In this document: piece by piece, positions 63,701 through 64,000 of the stretch | Numbering within the stretch: position 1 is the first letter of the stretch | How the letters are laid out: each line of letters begins with the position of its first letter | Source of the DNA: Montifringilla adamsi | Taxonomy: Eukaryota; Chordata; Aves; Passeriformes; Passeridae | Direction: 5' to 3' | Assembly (NCBI GenBank): GCA_017590115.1 | Contig: JAGGNK010015558.1 | Coordinates: 1 to 64,000, forward strand | Length of the DNA: 64,000 nt | The notes under the pieces: generated by a model | Seen by the model: only the letters and a program-made list of their open reading frames with translations | What the model was told of the DNA's origin: nothing | The model's database searches: none | Program-made: the position numbers and the translations under genes

Positions 63701-63940
63701 GTATTTTATTTTTCAGTTTGAAGGAGTGAAAACATATGTGATTTTGAGTATCTTTGGCCATTGGCAGAGTAATTGTGCCATTCAGTTACTACCAACATTT
63801 GTAATTAGTTTATCTCATATTTTCAGGAAATATTACTTGTCATTAAAAAAGATTAAATTTGACCTAATGTTTATCCTCATTGTCATTTCTTTAAGGTCCT
63901 ATTGAGTTTGAAGAATGTAACACATCCAGTGTAGCCGAAG
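24095..63940 (+). CDS. FCHO2: FCHO2 (F-BAR domain only protein 2), 5' part of gene, nine coding exons
   Basis: FCHO2 binds phosphoinositide-rich plasma membrane through a homodimeric F-BAR domain and helps nucleate clathrin-coated pits. Its linker activates AP-2 and its C-terminal mu-homology domain recruits EPS15, intersectin and cargo adaptors. Nine exons (24095-24121, 32989-33080, 38770-38844, 40053-40194, 40286-40438, 45037-45141, 47105-47203, 48221-48317, 63896-63940) join in frame to 835 nt, 278 complete codons. They cover the F-BAR domain (residues about 1-262) and the first linker residues. No stop or frameshift is seen. The rest of the linker and the mu-homology domain lie to the right. 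FCHO1 is the paralogue, but identity to FCHO2 is clear in segments such as [20 protein letters not shown]. Confidence 0.96.
24122..32988 (+). other. FCHO2 intron 1
   Basis: An 8.9-kb intron. The first 600 bp belong to the CpG island. A CR1 fragment lies at about 31680-32165. No other gene or recognisable repeat is seen. Confidence 0.75.
31680..32165 (+). mobile_element. CR1 LINE 3' fragment, + orientation
   Basis: Diagnostic CR1 3' sequence is present in sense: GAGGAGCGACTAAGGACTTT, then TCTAGTTTGGAGAAAGGAGA, GAGGGGTGACATCATTGCTC, and a CACTGGAATGGCCTACC segment. It decays toward a CATTCTATG-like tail. It is diverged, so probably an old insertion. Confidence 0.85.
32989..33080 (+). CDS. FCHO2: FCHO2 coding exon 2
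   Basis: The acceptor is tctttag and the donor gtaagt. It encodes [20 protein letters not shown] then [10 protein letters not shown] plus two bases of Arg. This is the first long helix region of the F-BAR domain (residues 10-40). Confidence 0.97.
33081..38769 (+). other. FCHO2 intron 2
   Basis: A 5.7-kb intron holding a short CR1 3' end at about 36633-36772. The rest is AT-rich DNA without recognised features. Confidence 0.75.
36633..36772 (-). mobile_element. CR1 LINE 3'-end fragment, - orientation
   Basis: The + strand reads AATGGTTTCGGTTAGAAGGG, then GATGATCAAGTTCCAACCTC, CAGGGACATCTTTCACTAGA and CAACCTAGCCTTGAAT. These are the typical antisense 3'-terminal 140 bp of CR1. Confidence 0.88.
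38770..38844 (+). CDS. FCHO2: FCHO2 coding exon 3
   Basis: The acceptor is tggcag and the donor gtaagt. It encodes (R)[20 protein letters not shown] then YTQL and two bases of Gly, F-BAR residues 40-65. Confidence 0.97.
38845..40052 (+). other. FCHO2 intron 3, no gene seen
   Basis: A 1.2-kb AT-rich intron without recognised repeats. Confidence 0.75.
40053..40194 (+). CDS. FCHO2: FCHO2 coding exon 4
   Basis: The acceptor is atccag; the donor gttatt is weak. It encodes (G)[20 protein letters not shown] then [18 protein letters not shown] and [13 protein letters not shown] residues 65-112. The next intron is only 91 bp. Confidence 0.96.
40286..40438 (+). CDS. FCHO2: FCHO2 coding exon 5
   Basis: The acceptor is tggcag and the donor gtagct. 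It has 51 codons: [20 protein letters not shown], then [20 protein letters not shown] and [11 protein letters not shown]. The Lys/Arg-rich segment belongs to the concave membrane-binding face of the F-BAR dimer (family knowledge). Confidence 0.97.
40508..41050 (-). mobile_element. Possible solo LTR, - orientation
   Basis: Read on the - strand, a TATA-like TTATATATTC is followed about 110 bases later by AATAAA in GAGAAATAAATCATTC. The element ends AGCCTAACA directly before ordinary intron sequence. This TATA, AATAAA and terminal CA layout fits an ERV LTR. The other boundary and a target-site duplication are not resolved; the given right coordinate is approximate. Confidence 0.4.
41540..42122 (-). 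mobile_element. CR1 LINE fragment, - orientation
   Basis: The + strand carries the antisense CR1 pattern: CACTTAATATCTGGGGTTGA, ACAGGAAAAAGGTGTTTCCT, CACTGGGCACCACTGAAAAA, TCTCCCTCAGGCTTCCCTGC, CCAGGCTGAACAGTTAC, CTTCATCATCTTCATGCC, TACTGGACTCTCTCC and CCAGGTGGGGCCTGCTGAG. This is about 580 bp of the 3' region, moderately diverged. Confidence 0.9.
43130..43217. repeat. 13-bp perfect inverted repeat
   Basis: The arms are CTCTATTTACAGT (43130-43142) and ACTGTAAATAGAG (43205-43217), with a loop of about 60 bases. The sequence CACATACTGTAAA is also directly repeated at 43181 and 43200. Function is unknown. Confidence 0.75.
45037..45141 (+). CDS. FCHO2: FCHO2 coding exon 6
   Basis: The acceptor is tctatag and the donor gtaagt. 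It has 35 codons, [20 protein letters not shown] then [19 protein letters not shown] residues 164-198. Confidence 0.97.
45142..47104 (+). other. FCHO2 intron 6, no gene seen
   Basis: A 2-kb AT-rich intron. ORFs of 70-90 codons here have no exon signature. Confidence 0.75.
47105..47203 (+). CDS. FCHO2: FCHO2 coding exon 7
   Basis: The acceptor is tttgcag and the donor gtattt. It has 33 codons, [20 protein letters not shown] then [17 protein letters not shown] residues 199-231. It differs from mammals mainly in the [16 protein letters not shown] stretch. Confidence 0.97.
47204..48220 (+). other. FCHO2 intron 7, no gene seen
   Basis: A 1-kb AT-rich intron with a poly(T) run near 47652-47666. 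Nothing else is recognised. Confidence 0.75.
48221..48317 (+). CDS. FCHO2: FCHO2 coding exon 8
   Basis: The acceptor is a poly(T) tract ending tgaag, and the donor is gtaaga. It encodes [20 protein letters not shown] then [12 protein letters not shown] plus one base. It closes the F-BAR domain (residues 232-264). Confidence 0.97.
50973..50991. repeat. Poly(A) run
   Basis: Nineteen A residues lie about 140 bp upstream of the + oriented CR1 fragment. Its position does not fit a CR1 tail, because CR1 elements lack poly(A). Confidence 0.8.
51130..51960 (+). mobile_element. CR1 LINE fragment, + orientation (ORF2 3' end plus 3' UTR)
   Basis: The sense CR1 sequence includes AAGATCAAGTGCAAGGTGCT, AAGGACTTGGGGGTGCTGGT, GGGAGGGGATTCTGCCCC-like DNA, GAGACCCCACCTGCAGGG, and the terminal CAACTCAAAACGTTCTAGGA with TTCTGTGATAT. 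It covers about 830 bp and is GC-rich relative to the intron. The reading frame is broken, so the copy is dead. Confidence 0.92.
52097..52236 (+). repeat. Two-copy 70-bp tandem duplication
   Basis: The unit starting CATATTCCTT occurs at 52097-52166 and 52167-52236. Only one difference is visible (GAAAAATT versus GGAAAATT). The near identity indicates a recent event. Confidence 0.95.
52640..53510 (-). mobile_element. CR1 LINE fragment, - orientation, with reverse transcriptase remnant
   Basis: The - strand frame over about 53162-53500 reads [20 protein letters not shown] then [10 protein letters not shown] and [20 protein letters not shown]. These are recognisable CR1 reverse transcriptase motifs. 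The rest continues to the 3' UTR (on +, CAACCCATTCACAGTAAAGA). A 27-bp stretch around CACAGTAAAGAATTTCA is duplicated inside it. Stops and indels show it is inactive. Confidence 0.92.
57904..57946. repeat. T/C-rich run ending in poly(T)
   Basis: TTTTTC units followed by about 20 T residues; a simple repeat. Confidence 0.85.
60706..60728. repeat. Poly(T) run followed by ACAG
   Basis: Twenty-three T residues directly precede ACAG, which resembles a 3' splice site. The following sequence meets a TAG within four codons in the frame of exon 8, so it is not a coding exon. Confidence 0.85.
61978..62110 (-). mobile_element. tRNA-Ile-derived SINE with CR1-like tail (TguSINE1-like)
   Basis: On the - strand, 62110-62041 reads as a tRNA: A box TTAGCTCAGTTGG, GGTGCTATTAACAC in the anticodon arm, and B box GGTTCAATCCC. 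The order and bases follow tRNA-Ile. It runs directly into a CR1-type 3' end, seen on + as AGAATATTCTTAGTTGGAAG and ACAAGGATCATCAAGTCCAG. A tRNA-Ile head with a CR1 tail is the known design of the passerine TguSINE1 family. Mismatches in the acceptor stem and anticodon (ATT instead of AAT) exclude a working tRNA gene. Confidence 0.85.
63896..63940 (+). CDS. FCHO2: FCHO2 coding exon 9
   Basis: The acceptor is tctttaag and the donor gtgagt. It encodes (G)[14 protein letters not shown] plus one base. This is the start of the FCHO2 linker (human GLIEFEECDTASAVEG). The 45-nt exon keeps the frame. Confidence 0.94.
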
Positions 63941-64000
63941 GTGAGTTGCTGTAGCATAGTTATTTACACAAGAATGCTGTGGATTAGGACCTGAACTGTG

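Larger units (their letters stand above)
48318..63895 (+). other. FCHO2 intron 8
   Basis: A 15.6-kb intron. It carries two CR1 fragments in opposite orientation (51130-51960 and 52640-53510), a 70-bp tandem duplication between them, a tRNA-SINE (61978-62110) and several homopolymer runs. No internal gene is recognised. Confidence 0.75.

Overview
This is a vertebrate nuclear genomic window, almost certainly avian and probably from a songbird. It is AT-rich and intron-dominated, with GT-AG exons, one CpG island, and interspersed repeats that are mainly CR1 LINE fragments. A short element near 62 kb combines a tRNA-Ile-derived head with a CR1-like tail, the architecture of the passerine SINE family TguSINE1. 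No bacterial-type operon, CRISPR array or phage is present.

Two protein-coding genes lie head-to-tail on the + strand. At 1-8344 are the last six coding exons of TNPO1 (transportin-1/karyopherin beta-2), encoding the C-terminal 169 codons, followed by a long 3' UTR that probably runs to about 14.48 kb. From 24095 to the right edge are the first nine coding exons of FCHO2, encoding the N-terminal F-BAR module and the start of the linker (278 complete codons); the rest of FCHO2 lies beyond the window. TNPO1-FCHO2 is the neighbour order on human 5q13. That segment corresponds to the avian Z chromosome, so Z linkage is expected (inference).

Layout: 1-8344 TNPO1 exons and introns; 8345-about 14480 TNPO1 3' UTR, including an unusual 280-bp G/T-only tract; 14.5-23.75 kb intergenic, with one GC-rich LTR-like block (20.36-21.1 kb) and one probable solo LTR (22.19-22.49 kb); 23.76-24.75 kb FCHO2 promoter and CpG island, whose upstream edge is a CR1 fragment; 24.1-63.9 kb FCHO2 exons separated by introns of 91 bp to 15.6 kb that carry CR1 fragments, a possible LTR, a 70-bp tandem duplication and the SINE.

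The two genes have separate jobs. Transportin-1 imports PY-NLS cargoes into the nucleus, and FCHO2 bends plasma membrane and nucleates clathrin-coated pits. Their adjacency is positional, not functional. The observation most worth checking is an in-frame TAA inside an otherwise well-spliced constitutive TNPO1 exon (320-322), which looks like a compensated pair of 1-nt indels. I found no evidence of a new biological system; the remaining findings concern repeat biology and regulatory structure.
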